DNA of 35,170 nucleotides from NCBI GenBank assembly GCA_001566745.1, contig KQ964455.1, positions 95,251-130,420 of the forward strand, read 5' to 3'. Under the pieces are notes generated by a model that was not told the origin of the DNA, did not search any database, and saw only the letters and a program-made list of their open reading frames with translations. The number at the start of each line of letters is the position of its first letter. The first letter of the stretch is position 1. Positions 18,808-31,153 of this stretch are shown here, one piece after another. The translations under genes and the position numbers were made by a program. The stretch comes from Conidiobolus coronatus NRRL 28638 (lineage: Eukaryota; Entomophthoromycota; Entomophthoromycetes; Entomophthorales; Conidiobolaceae).

Positions 18808-20738
18808 TTATTTCTTACTTAGCATAGTTAAAATTTTAGCAGGTAATTTGAATGGGTTATACTGCTTCATAAAGTTAATGCTCATTGGTGCATTAATATC
18901 ATCTCCTCCGTTTCCATTTTTACCACTATTGTCATCATTNNNNNNNNNNNNNNNNNNNNNNNNNNNNNNNNNNNNNNNNNNNNNNNNNNNNNNNNNNNNN
19001 NNNNNNNNNNNNNNNNNNNNNNNNNNNNNNNNNNNNNNNNNNNNNNNNNNNNNNNNNNNNNNNNNNNNNNNNNNNNNNNNNNNNNNNNNNNNNNNNNNNN
19101 NNNNNNNNNNNNNNNNNNNNNNNNNNNNNNNNNNNNNNNNNNNNNAAGCTCATTACTGTTAGAATCTCCATACATATTATATAAGGAATTGGCTTGAGTA
19201 GAAAATGATCTAATAGGGATATTATACTTAAACATAACCGATATAGTTAACTTTCTGCAGATATGAGTTAAGATATAGGGATCATGAGCGATATTTTCAT
19301 CGGTTGATTTTAAGAAATGACGGAATAATTGAGATGCTAATTATAGTAAACCAATTAATAATTAGTATAATTAAATAGAGATATTGGTGTACCTTGAGGG
19401 CTTAAATATTCAAGACTTGGCATAGGCTCATTAGCTTGACCAGCTTTAAGAATTTGAATCATCAAAGAGTAAATTTCCTTAATATGACTATTGTGCTCAG
19501 AAACGCCTTCCAAATCTTGTTGAAGTAGCTAGTAAAAGTTAGCAAATTTTGTTTAATATAAATTTTAATAAACCTACTTGAATAACTATTGGTGTCCAAT
19601 GGTCAACATTTATAGTGGGTGCCAAATATGGAAGGAGTGATTTGTGAGTTTGAATATTTTCTAAAACTCTTGGTTAATAAAAAAGTAACTCTTATTAGCA
19701 TAAAATCCTACCAAAGTTGAAATGATTATCAGTTTTTGTTATTGCTTTAACTAAACTCCCAATTTGAACACCTCTTCCCAATTCTCTAGGCTAGAAATAA
19801 ATTAATAAATTATATAATTATTAATAATAGCTGTATACCTTCATATTAAGATATCCTTCAATAGGATGATATTGTATGGGCTCGTTCTTTCTTTGGCGCT
19901 TATTATCTCCGGAATGTGCAGAGTGATCATCCTGGTCATTATCACTAGGTACAAAATCATTATCCATATCGTCTTCATCATTGTAAGCCATATTAGAATT
20001 GGTTTGTTTAATTACTCTTCCTGATCTTGACCTTGTAAAGCGCTCTTGGCTTTCAACAATATCGAGAATAATTTGCTCAGGATTGAATTCTTGATGAGCG
20101 TTATCATCAACCATAATATGCTCTTCTTGATGACCTTCGTATACAGGATCAATAGTATGTGCTTGAAGGAATTGCTGTGGATCTATAGTATTATCAAAAA
20201 CTGCAGGCTGGGCAACAGAGATAGGCTCATAAGGAACTGTATCTAATTGTTGAGCAATTGGACTATTCTGAAGCACATCGATAGTTTCAAAGTCTATAGA
20301 CTTAGCAATTAAATTATCTTGTTCAGTATGAATACTTGTTAATGGAACACTGTGTGAAACTTGTGACAAATTATCTTTTTGAGTTAACTGCTCATCTTGC
20401 TTTGGCTCAAATGGCGATTTAGCAGCTTCGGAAATATTTTTAGCTTCAGTACTTGCTTCTCCAGGTCCAAAATTTAATAAGCCATCTAATAAAGAATCTG
20501 CTTCTTGTAATTCATTTTGAATATCCTCTTCAGCTTTATCCTGGTCTTTATCTTCTTCTACAGAATCTTTAGAATTTTTATCGGATTTTTTAGCCTTAAC
20601 TGGAGAAGCAGATGGTGATGACATTGAAGAAAGTGAGCTCAAAGGACTGTCTTCGCCTTCAGCATTATTTTTGCCACTTTTAAGTCTAGCAGTAGTTAAT
20701 GGCTTAGCTCTTGCTGCTGATGATGTACTTTTTGTCAT
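18808..20738 (-). CDS. Unrecognised acidic, probably nuclear protein
   Basis: Five exons on the minus strand: 20738-19839, 19790-19712, 19666-19578, 19528-19393 and 19336-18808, the last interrupted by an assembly gap. Introns are 45-56 bp and the frame is kept at each junction. The N-terminal 300 aa are disordered: Ser/Ala/Lys-rich start, then acidic (EEDKDQDKAEED), with TRSGRVIKQT and a basic cluster (DNKRQRKNEP) like those of chromatin-associated proteins. The C-terminal half is folded and helical (RELGRGVQIGSLVKAITK, DHWTPIVIQLLQQDLEG, HIKEIYSLMIQILKAGQ). I do not recognise the domain. After the gap the frame ends KLPAKILTMLSKK. It lies 419 bp downstream of Med12 on the same strand. A nuclear role is inferred only from composition. 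Confidence 0.75.
18940..19145. other. Assembly gap (206 N)
   Basis: A run of 206 undetermined bases within the last exon of the minus-strand gene. The coding frame is clear on both sides (SNSNEL before, NDDNSGKNGNGGDD after), but 206 is not a multiple of three. Either the gap size is an estimate or an intron lies within it. The Asn/Asp/Gly-rich edges suggest a low-complexity repeat. Confidence 0.95.
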
Positions 20739-21157
20739 ATTTTCTCTTATTTGGTAATAATAAAACTAACAAAATTATTTTTACTTTAATATATTATTAT
20801 TATTTTAATATTCATTAAATCACTCTGCCACCACACTTTTATTCCTATTTATTTAAATGTAATCAAATTAAAATTATGGGATTTATTGGGAATATTTAAA
20901 TTTGTTTTTAATTAAGCTTAATATAGTTCAAAATAATAGAAAGATAGCATGGTTGTGAGTGGGTGATAAATTAAATATTTTTATTATGTAAAGGGTTTTA
21001 TTTAGAATAATTAAAAATATTTAAATAAATATTAAATTGAAAGATATTTAATTAATTTTGAAAATGAATGGCAACTTTTATACAGTTAGAGAATGTGTAA
21101 GAAAGAGATTAAATATTTGGTAGAAAATTTGGAATAAATATTAGTACAGGTTAGTTA
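20739..21157. other. Intergenic, promoter of the acidic-protein gene
   Basis: 419 bp between the Med12 stop and the start codon of the next minus-strand gene. AT-rich, with runs of TTTAATATTATTATTATT. No clear TATA box, no coding sequence. Confidence 0.5.
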
Positions 21158-24100
21158 TTAGCGTTTAGAAACTCCTTTTTGCATAGGGTTGGATTTTGTG
21201 TAATTTCCGCTTGGTACGTTAATAGGGTGAGTAGATTCTGATGGTGTAGGATTCTTATTTGCTGGGTGAGGATGATCGTTTCGATCGCCATGAGCAAAGT
21301 TTCCTCCATTAGAGTTTGGTGCCCTTCCTGGTGCGAAGTTGCGGCCAAGCTGAAGCGATGCAGGGTCAGTTGTATGCATCCAAGATTTAATAGTGTGAGA
21401 TGAGTTATATGAAAGAGGTCGAGGACCCTGATGATGACCACGATTAGGGTTAACCATTTGCTGCTGATGGAAGGCATTATGATGATAGTTAGATGGACGA
21501 TTATGTGCATTCATAGGACGCTGGGGCTGGACCATAGCTGGAGGGGAGAGAAACTGGTTCCTATTGAGAAGACTACCTTGAGTGGGAAAGTTGCGAGCAT
21601 TTGAAGCGGAAAAAACGGAAGTTGATTTTGTGAGAGGAAGTAGCTTTGCTTTAAAATGAGCTAAATTTTCAGGAGGATTAGAAAGTCCAAGCGACTCTCC
21701 CCATTCCCATACGTTAATTTTACTGTGGATCGAAGGTGGGTCAAGATACTGAGTGAATGTATTTCTAGATTCGAAAGGAAACAGACTTTTAATCCTTGAA
21801 GCTACGCATATAGGCAATACCATATCTCGTTGAATATTGCGGAGTAAAGAGAATAAATTAGACTTATTCTTATTGCTAACTTCATCAAGAACTAGAGAAA
21901 CTGAGTCCAAAATATGAGTAAAAAAGTCATCTTGAGTTCCATTACTATGAACCAGTGGATTAAGTAAGAGGATCATCATATTTTCTAAAGCCTCTTCACA
22001 GCGAGGATAATGAGTTTGAGATAGAAGATGTGGTAAAACAGAAGCTTGAAGCTGGAAGCGAATTAATGCACAGCCGCGCAAAGTGTTAATATTTACGTCA
22101 AGTTGATCATTAAAGGAAGAAGAATCTTGTTGAAGCTGGGTCTCTTGAATGTTATTATGTATCCATTTTAACGCCCTATTAATCTGCTTATCAGAAGAAT
22201 TCAAAGCTTGTGAAGCGAGTTTAAATGAGCAGCATGCTGTTTGCATGATTTCAATAACTTTGGAATAATCCAAGAATTTTCCTAGTTGCTCGCTAAATTG
22301 TTTAGCAGCAACAAATAATACTTCGTCTGAGCTACCCGATTCCGTAGTTCTTCTAAATAGGGTAGACATAATAGATTGGAATTTGGACAAAGTTTCAATA
22401 TGCTTAGTTGAAGGTAAGTTTGAGTAAATCATTACATTCTCAGGGAAGGTCTTAATGCTTGGACAGTTGAGTTTTTGAAGTCCTTTGTATAAAAAGCTTA
22501 GAACGCACTCTTGAGGCATATCTCGAGCAACTTGAGTAAGAAACTGTGATGAGAATCTATCATCAACAATCCACTCATCGAAAAAGCAATCCATAAACTT
22601 TTCAAACTCTAAACTCTTTGCACTACTCTCGTTAATTTGAGGCAATATACTTGTAAAATACTCTTTCAAGCAGTTTACAGCTCTAAAGATCAAGTTATCG
22701 CATATGGTAGGAGATGTGGCAGAATCATTTGATACCGAAATAAGAGAAGAAATTTGACCAAGCATATCTTTAGATTCAATGTTAGGAAGTCCAAAGATAT
22801 TTGATATGAATCTAGAGAAAGCTGAGGAGATTTTGGAATTTATATTGATCTGTTCCCTTTCAATTAAAGGCCTGAACCCTCCAAAAGTGAATTTTTTATC
22901 AATTTGACTAGGATATTGATGACAAATTTCAGAAAACCATGGTGCTTGAATAATGTCATAAGATAAGGCCTTATACAAGTTAGATACTGAACTGGCTGGA
23001 TTAAGCTTCTCATGTATTATTATACTATACATCAACAAAGAAAGCGGAAGATCAAGACTTTCAACTTTTTGAAAAGCCCAATCTCTAACAGCAGATAGAG
23101 AATAAAGCTCTTCACCTCCCAAAACTACGTTGATAGACCCAATAGGGCCAAATGATTGGTGAATTAAAAGCAAATTTATGAAAAAATGCAGATTTTCAAG
23201 AGCTTTAGTATCTGCAGGTGAAAGTTGAACGGTTTCAGTTTTCAAAAAAGATTTTACCAATGTAGAAAACCTGTTAAAAATTCTTTGAAGAATTTTCTCT
23301 AACCTACAAGCTCCACGAGTCGCTAATAGAGTTATTAATACCAATGACCATTGAGATGTAGTGCTGATATATTGATCACAAATTATCTCAACCCATTCCA
23401 ATAAAAACCCCTCTGGAAAAGTGTGAAGTGAAAGCTCCCAGAGCAAGTTAATATGAGAGCGCACTAAGTGCAAACTTTGACTTGGTGGCAAGCCATTTGC
23501 CTGAGTTGTAATAACTTCAGCACTAGCGTGTAAAACATTAGACCATAACGCAGGATTGTCGTTAAAGCGATAAATTAATGAATCTGAAACTAAAGAAGTG
23601 GCAGAAGGGTCGCTTGTTATTGTATAAAGCTCAGGTAGCTGACCTAGTGAGGGACCTCTTCCTTTTGGAAAAGACTTTAAAGTTGATGCCATTTCCAATA
23701 CTTGGTGCAAGTCAGAGTTAATCTATAAACTAATAAATACAATAATATAAACGAAAACTTCGATATAAATACCATAGTTTTAACTGTTTCTTCAAATTCA
23801 AATCCCATCTTTTGTAAATCTTGAAGGAATGATAATATTGGCTTATAAATAATTCCTTTTGGCTTATATTGGTCATACTTCTGAACCATAGCTGTTACTA
23901 TCTTATTTGTAATATTCATAGATATGAAATATTGACGATATCGATTTAGTAAAACAATTAGAAAAGATTCCAAATCTTTCTCAAAAGTATTGGATAAAAG
24001 CCAAATACATAACTGGATTGACATTAATAATTTAACTTTTCAAAAATATCAAATAACGTACCTCTATTAGCAATCCAACTTCTTTAAGAGTTTCAAGGAT

Positions 24101-26760
24101 ATAAGCAATTATAGAAAATTGATGAAGATTAAGGAGTGAAGTTCCAGGGCGTGCCATTACTTTCCAATTATCAACGCCAACCCTAAAAATAAAAATGAGT
24201 AAATTATTAAGATAATACCTATAAAAACTTACTTAACATCCTTAACAACAAAATTTCTAGTAATTTTAATTAGCTGCATACTAATTTCTGAAGCACAATA
24301 GGGGGATAATGACTGTAAAAAATCTCTATTTTTCATGCATTCTGAAGTGTTAGAAGTTTCAGTCTCGTTGGTTTCAATAAAAGGTCTAGTCATTCCGCTG
24401 AAAGAGTCGCTGAATAAAATTTTTAAATCTGATTTAATAAAACTCATAACTTTTTCAATATTTTGTTGCTCTTCAATGAGTAACTAGATAATTTGTTTAG
24501 TTTAAATAATAATGAAAAGATAATGTGATTAAATTACCTGCTTTTCCCCGCTATAAACTTTACTCTGTCTTATTAACTTATCGCTATCAGTTAAATTATA
24601 GCCTGGAAAGGATCTCAAATAGAATATATGCTTAGAGGGAACTTTACCATTAATATTCCAAACTCCTAACTCACCAATAGAAATTAACTTTTTTATATAC
24701 CAAGCCAAATCAAATATATTCTCCCTAATAAACTGACAGTACAGATAGTTAACAAACTTCTTGTTAAATGAGCTCTCATCGACTAAACTCTCCTCCAAAA
24801 AGTCGAATAAAGTTTCGTGGATAATATTAACCTTAGTAATTTTTTCTTGTTGACTATCCGAGTTATCTTTCCAAGATTTTATAATTGAGGGTATTAAGTA
24901 AAATAAATAAATATCGCTATAATGAGTATTATACATGCATGTAAAACAAAATTTTTTGATCTTATTCTTTAGCTCACTTGTTGAATCCGATCTAAAATAA
25001 TAAGACGCTATTTCTGATAAATCTTTTGATAAAGAAATTGGCCCATTAAATAATTCTTCTAACACCTGATCCGATACCTTATAAAGGTTTTGAGTATTAG
25101 ATTCGCTAGAAGGACTAGTTTTAAGTCTTGAATTTCTGCTACTTATACTAGAAAAAAGATTTTCTCTATACGAATTAGATGGGATTTGGAGATTATACCT
25201 TATAAGAACGTTGTTCTGAATATTATCAAATCGCGTTATATAAGAGTAGTACTTATTCTCGTTTTGCTGCCAAGGTTTAACATGAAAGAAGAAACTTGGT
25301 TGTGTACAAAATAATGATTGGAGCATAGTTTGACAAAATATTTTGAGCGTTTGCTGGTGCTGTGTTGTATTTTCCGAGTTCTCAATCTATAAAATTTGAT
25401 CTAGGTTAATAACATTAATAAACGAGCTATATATTAAAATTTACCAATTCAATATGACTTAGTAAAACAGGAATAAGAAGTCTACTTAGAGCTCTTGTAC
25501 ATCCGAACTCGTTGAGTAAAGAGATGGCGATAGGTAATAAACATATTACATAGTTCGATGATACTTTTAGGATAGAGTCCATGACCCATTTGAGGAAAAT
25601 CTTTTGGTCGAGAATATTGTCAACATATAGTGACTTACTCAAGTCGACACAATAATCCCACTGTTGTCGTAACACGCTTGCTTGATCGGGAGTTCTAGAG
25701 GAGTTAAGAGGAGGATTCAATAATTGACCTATTCGTACTTGAAGGTATTGAGTAAAGTTAGTAGTCCAATCGTGTGTATATTTTGGAGTAGGAATGCTAG
25801 TATTCTGTATGCTAGCTAAGCCAACGAGTCGTATTAGCCAAAGTGATTTTTTCAGGGGAACTAGATGCTCTATAAGATAATCCAGTATCTTGTTCGTTTT
25901 AATATCAGTTGGAACAAAAAGTTCGTACTTGGTGAAGTTGGATCTAGTAACCATGTTAACTAGCCACTGATCCTTTTGAGTTTCTGTCATCGGTCTATTT
26001 CGAATTTCTGGTGTTGACCACTCGGAGATATTTGACGTTGATCTTTGATTGTAAAGTGTATTAGAAATCATCTTATTTAACTGATTTAAAATCTTTGGGG
26101 TGAAGAAGGCTATAGACTCCTTTTTAAAAGTATTATCTTCATGAGGTACTAGAAGCGAATCAGCCCATCCTTTTTGTATTCCTTCAACTGTAGTTTTTTC
26201 TTCTGGTTGCTCTAGCGTATTGGGGTAAAATCCTGGAAATCCAAGGTTCATTCGATTGTGAGTGTTTAACATTTCACTAGGAGGTGCAACTTGAAACTTT
26301 TTAAGGGCTCTTTGAGCGGTATCGTGTCGATTTCTATACTGAACTTCATCTTTTGAAAGCTCCTCATACTCACCCCTCCCTATTTTCCTCGACCTAGCCG
26401 AACCAAAAGGAGCTTGTGGAAGCTTTGGAGGCGAGTGATACTTTAAATAATCTGTAGAAATCTGTTGAGTATTATTTGATAAATTTTTTTCGAATTGTTT
26501 CTAGTGTTAGAATTATGATTTCTAGAGTGATTGTTGAAGTTATTGCGCTGATTTTGAAAGTTAGAATTAGAGTTATTATTCCTGTTGTTATTGTGATGGA
26601 TGTGATTTGAGGACCGTATTTGATTTTGGTTATAATTACCGTTGTTATTTACATTTACACCATATCCTATAGAGCAAGAAAATACTCGGTTAATAACAAA
26701 TTTATTTGTTAAAAGATGTTAAATTAATATAATAGATTTACCTTGGTTTTTTCTACTCAT
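21158..26760 (-). CDS. MED12: Mediator complex subunit 12 (Srb8-like)
   Basis: Subunit of the Mediator kinase module (with Cdk8, cyclin C and Med13), acting in the nucleus. Exons on the minus strand: 26760-26742, 26666-25445 (with one frame break), 25386-24538, 24483-24233, 24182-24062, 24012-23773 and 23722-21158, about 1755 aa. The start MSRKNQG leads into an Asn/His-rich stretch. The conserved N-terminal Med12 region follows: LGFPGFYPNTLEQPEEKT, VEGIQKGW, then the Med12 domain with WSTPEIRNRP, QKDQWLVNM and VPLKKSLWLIRLVG. Long helical repeats fill the middle, and the C-terminus is Pro/Asn/His/Gln-rich, as in other fungal Srb8 proteins. Introns are 49-75 bp. Between 26666 and 26501 the frame differs by one base from that after 26500, at an A7 run. 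Either that run should be A8 or an unusually long intron ends at 26501. Confidence 0.88.
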
Positions 26761-26932
26761 TTTGAAATAAATTAGAGTTTATAATTCACTTAAGTCTACG
26801 GTATAATAAAAAATATATACTAATAAAGCTTTCTAATAGCAGTGAGATATATGAGAAAAGAGGCTTAAATTAGTCAATATGATGAAAACAATTTTTTATA
26901 AAACCAATTTCTGCGTATTACCACCTTTCTGT

Positions 26933-26950
26933 TAATAATAATAATAATAA
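26933..26950. repeat. (TAA)6 microsatellite
   Basis: Six perfect TAA units, 170 bp upstream of the Med12 start. Simple repeat, probably without function. Confidence 0.9.
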
Positions 26951-29816
26951 AAGTTAAAAATATATAATATATCAGATTGACCATCAACTGAGTTAAAAAA
27001 AAGTTCAATAGAGTGTAAACTATTGTATTTAATCGTTATATATATTTTAAAGTCAGTTATTTTTTTGTTATTATTTATGAAGGACTAATCCTTCTTTAAT
27101 TCAATTTAATTTCAATATTCAATTTTATTATTTTGGGATCAAATTAATTTTTAAACACAGTACCATTCTCTCCTCTCCAATCAGTCAAACTATTTTTGCT
27201 CTAATTTTTCTCAAAATTTTTTTACTGTGAGTAAATCAAATTTTAATGGCTAGATATAAGCTTAAAGTGTTACTCTTTATCTACGATTTGTATTCACAAT
27301 TTCCTATCTTTATCGGTATATATCTTGAAAATAATAAAGAATTAACTGTTGGGAGGTAAAACTCAGAAAAATTTTTTAAATAATTAGCACTTTCAATTTC
27401 CAAGCATGCGCATAATCAGATTGTAAAAAAGTAAAAATTATATTGCTTGTATGTTATCTAGCATATATCACTAAATTATAATATCATGTTTTAAGCTTTA
27501 TCATTAATTTAATAAAAACAATTGGGAAAAAATTGAAATAATTTACCTTTTACATAAAATAAACTACTGTAAATATGTAATATAATCTATATTTAATAAA
27601 CTTTTATATCTTCGATAGCTAAATATATACTGTGTAGTCATAAAAACGTGATATCTTAAACATTTGCCTAACCTTACTCATAGCTGTATATTATTAATGT
27701 TTATATCCTATATGTTAATATACTCTTCAATTTTAATGCATTACATTATCGGCTATAAATTGCTTTTTAATTTTAAAGATGAACCACTTATATAATACAG
27801 CAATAAAATACATCAAACTCTGTCACTTATTCTAAACATAAACATAAACACAATTAAACAAAAATATGATTAATAAACTTAAAATGACTATTATAGGTTT
27901 ATAAATTAGTTTAATTACAATGTACATGTGTAAAACACCGCCATCAATGATTACTGCCAAGCCTCGTTAATATTTCTAACGATTAGGGGAGTAGGGATTG
28001 GATGTGGTCATTTATAATCAATCATCATTAGCAAAATTATTTATACTGGGGTAGTAATAATTGCGGGGTTAACAGTATCCAACTACACCTTTAAAATTGC
28101 ACTTGGGTTTATAGACCTGCAACATTATACTTTTTATAAATTTCTGTTTTGAAATTTGCTCTTATATTGAAAAATTATTTAACAGTTATTTTTTCAAAGT
28201 TTAAAATGATTTTCTAATTTGATGATGATTATTTTATTTATTGTTAAATTTGCGCAACTCGGGAAATTTTAAGATTAAATTGGAAATTAATCAAATATGA
28301 CCTGACAGGGGGGCTTGTAAGCATTTAACCTGTCCATAGCTGTTTATAGCTGTTTCTTGTAAAACCATGTAAAATATTTTATTGAGATTAGTCTAATAAA
28401 GACATTTTAAAGAACTTGGATAGAATTCATAAAGATAAAGCGTTTGCATGATTACTCGTTGCTTATGTGGTACAAGATTGCTTCGATAATTGAATCGTGC
28501 GATATTACTTAACTATACCTTATATCATTTACATAGCCCTATTAGAGCAATTTATACATTCACAGCTAATGGCCTAACTATATATTCTATACTAAAAGCC
28601 ACAATACATCTATAGTCAACTCACACGCGAAATGTCTAGACTTATTCAGGCCACTATTACTATTTGATCAACAAAAATTTAATAATTAAAATTAATGCAA
28701 ATTAAATGCAATTTGCCTCTACAGGTACTACTTAAGTTAAACAGCAATAATAGCACTGGTAAACTGAATTAGTTATCCATAATGTCGCTGTTAAAATTAA
28801 CTTCTTAGCTTAAAATTGGGCAATTATAGCTACAGTTTAGGCTATAGTACCTTAAATGAAAGCCCCTTCACTAACCTATTTAACAGCACACTTTACAAGT
28901 TAGAATTCTAGCAGTTAAAACATCATGTATAAACAAAATACACACGATAAAACCCTCATTTTTCAGTCTACATTTATAATCGAAAATTTATGTAGCATTC
29001 TTACAAAAACCTTTCCGCTATAGTAAACAACTATATTCGATATCACCTTAACTATTTTAAACACACGATGAATTAACTTCAGTTCGGTGACAACTCCATG
29101 ATTTAAAATTAGTGGATCAGTATAATTTTTTTCAATTATTTAGAGCAAACAAGCATACATAATCCAAATAATTAATAAAAATTAGTTATAAATAATTAGA
29201 AAAGACTAAAATTTAAGGTCATATGATAATTTGAATATTTTTTATTTTTATCTTGCATATATACTATTAAATAGTTTATCCTGTTAATGATACAAACTAT
29301 TTGAAATTAAGGGTTAGATATGTTTATTTAGCTAGGATTAAAGCTATAGAAACTCTAATATTCTAATAATTATGTTGAGTATTAAGCTATTTTCGTTATA
29401 TAGTGCACTACACTACTTAATTAATGATGCCAGTTTTAATCTATTTTATCTGTAAATCATAATTTGTAAATTTGTAAAACAAATCCATTTTTGGATATTC
29501 TGAAATTTATCAAATTACCAATAAGGGAATCGGTCCAAGTTTGAAAATAAATAATACAGCTTAACTTGATTAGTTACAATCCAACATTAATTTAGCCAAT
29601 AAAATGTTGTTAAATTTTTATTATTTTAAGTCTACAAATATTTCGTTTTTACACACAGTAGGACAAAACAGAACAAGAGTTCAGGTTGGACTGTGCTTAT
29701 AGTATTTATCTTTGTGCATCCATATAATGAACTTATTGTACACTTTTGTACTATGCTAATTTACCAATTACTGCAAGGGTTTTATTAAAGTTGCCACCTT
29801 AAACAGTACAAATATA

Positions 29817-30087
29817 ATATGAAAGATTATAGTTAAATTGGTTCAAATTTTGTATGTGCCCAGTTCAAAATTTAATTTTTTTATTAACCGAATTTTTATT
29901 GTGTAAAATCTTTTTTTAATAGAGAATTGATAATAATATCAAATTAAAATACTATATTGTCAACTTTAATTAAGAAAAAATTACTTTTTAATAAGCTTTA
30001 AGCAGCTAAAAATCAAAAGCATTGTAAATATACCATAAAAAAAATTTTGGACAAATTTGTCCTCGCGTTAACTAGAATCTTTCATAT
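29817..30087 (+). mobile_element. MITE-like element, copy F
   Basis: 271 bp. The left end is ATATGAAAGATTATAGTTAA with a CCCAGTTCAAAATTT box. The right end is TTTTGGACAAATTTGTCC, AACTAGAATCTTTC and ATAT. It is very like copy A in sequence and length. Its right-hand ATAT (30084-30087) is also the left-hand ATAT of copy G. Confidence 0.82.
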
Positions 30088-30352
30088 GAGAGATTCTGGT
30101 TAATTTGGCTCAAATTTTGTATGAGCTCTGTTCAAAATTTTAATTTAAATACAAGCTTATTACTATTATATATTGCTGTTAAATAAAAGAGGAGAGCTGA
30201 TAATATCATATTAGAACGCTGTAATAAACATATTAACTAATAAAAGTGAATGTCTATTATACTTTAATCATGTAAAAACCAAAAATATTATAAATTTGCT
30301 ATATATAAAATTTTGGTCCAAATTTCCTCGGTTTAACCAGAATCTCTCATAT
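30084..30352 (+). mobile_element. MITE-like element, copy G (tandem with F)
   Basis: 269 bp, head-to-tail with copy F. The left end is ATATGAGAGATTCTGGTTAA with GAGCTCTGTTC. The right end is TTTTGGTCCAAATTTCC, AACCAGAATCTCTC and ATAT. The terminal inverted repeat (GAGAGATTCTGGTTAA against its complement) is perfect over 16 bp, so this may be among the younger copies. Confidence 0.82.
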
Positions 30353-31153
30353 ATCACTGAATCTAATAAGCTATTTATAACTGATACTTTATTGGAAAAT
30401 AAAAGTATAATTAATAAGTACTTTACGAGGGCTATTGGTATATACAAAATTCTAGATAGACTACCGAACTTTAGCATAAATTGATAATATTTTTATATGA
30501 ATTAATATTTATTGCTAAGTTATTCTAATTTATACTGATTAAAATATTATTCATAAGCAAATTCAGCTAATATTCTAGATGTTAGCTTATATCATTGATT
30601 AAAACATATATTGTTCTTATTCTATTAGAAAAATTAATTAAATAAATAGTTATATTCGGTAAATTTAACTACAATCTATTAACTACATTGTAAGATAAAA
30701 TCAATGTTTACTAAATATTACATTGATTTCTTATACTTGATACTAAAGTTAAACTAAGAATACAAAATAATTTCTTAATAACAGTTATATAATAATGTAA
30801 TATTTATTTAATATTAATAATGGTAAGTAATGTAATAGTTATGCAATAAATGTGTACTAGTTGAGCTAAGTTTGACTTTTGCTGTTTCTTGAGATTGTAG
30901 AGTAGATAGATACTGGAAGATAGTAGAATTTGAATGAATGTATAGATATGTATGTATATTTTCCAGTAGAGTTGATATAATTTAAGCAATTTCTTCGATA
31001 AAAGAATAAAAATGCATTTAGTTGAATGGGATGAGATTAAGTAATTTAAATATTGAAGAATAATACTTGCTTTAAGTTTTAGATATATATAGAATTTCAA
31101 TAATTACTAACTAAAGTTAGCGATATAAATTTGCTCCAACTATTCTAATTATT

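Larger units (their letters stand above)
26761..31153. other. 4.4-kb gene-poor region
   Basis: No credible coding exon on either strand. It contains a (TAA)6 microsatellite (26933-26950), a GC-richer unexplained patch (about 27940-28120), two head-to-tail mobile element copies (29817-30352) and otherwise AT-rich sequence. A minus-strand open frame at 30804-31100 is Ile/Leu/Tyr-rich and looks like chance. No tRNA-like A and B boxes were found by eye. Confidence 0.55.

Noticed and set aside
27079-27094. GAAGGA-CTAA-TCCTTC hairpin followed by T-rich sequence, like a bacterial terminator
   Set aside because: The window is eukaryotic with spliceosomal introns, the stem is only 6 bp, and no gene ends there.
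28215-28310. C/D-box snoRNA-like arrangement (TGATGAT near 28221 and CTGA near 28303)
   Set aside because: The terminal stem is not evident and such short boxes are frequent by chance; no guide match can be tested by eye.
30268-30484. Two overlapping short open frames on opposite strands
   Set aside because: They run out of the end of element copy G into intergenic sequence, so they are not independent genes.
30804-31100. 98-aa hydrophobic minus-strand open frame
   Set aside because: Composition is Ile/Leu/Tyr/Lys throughout, with no signal-peptide or transmembrane pattern distinct from chance and no paralogue in the window.
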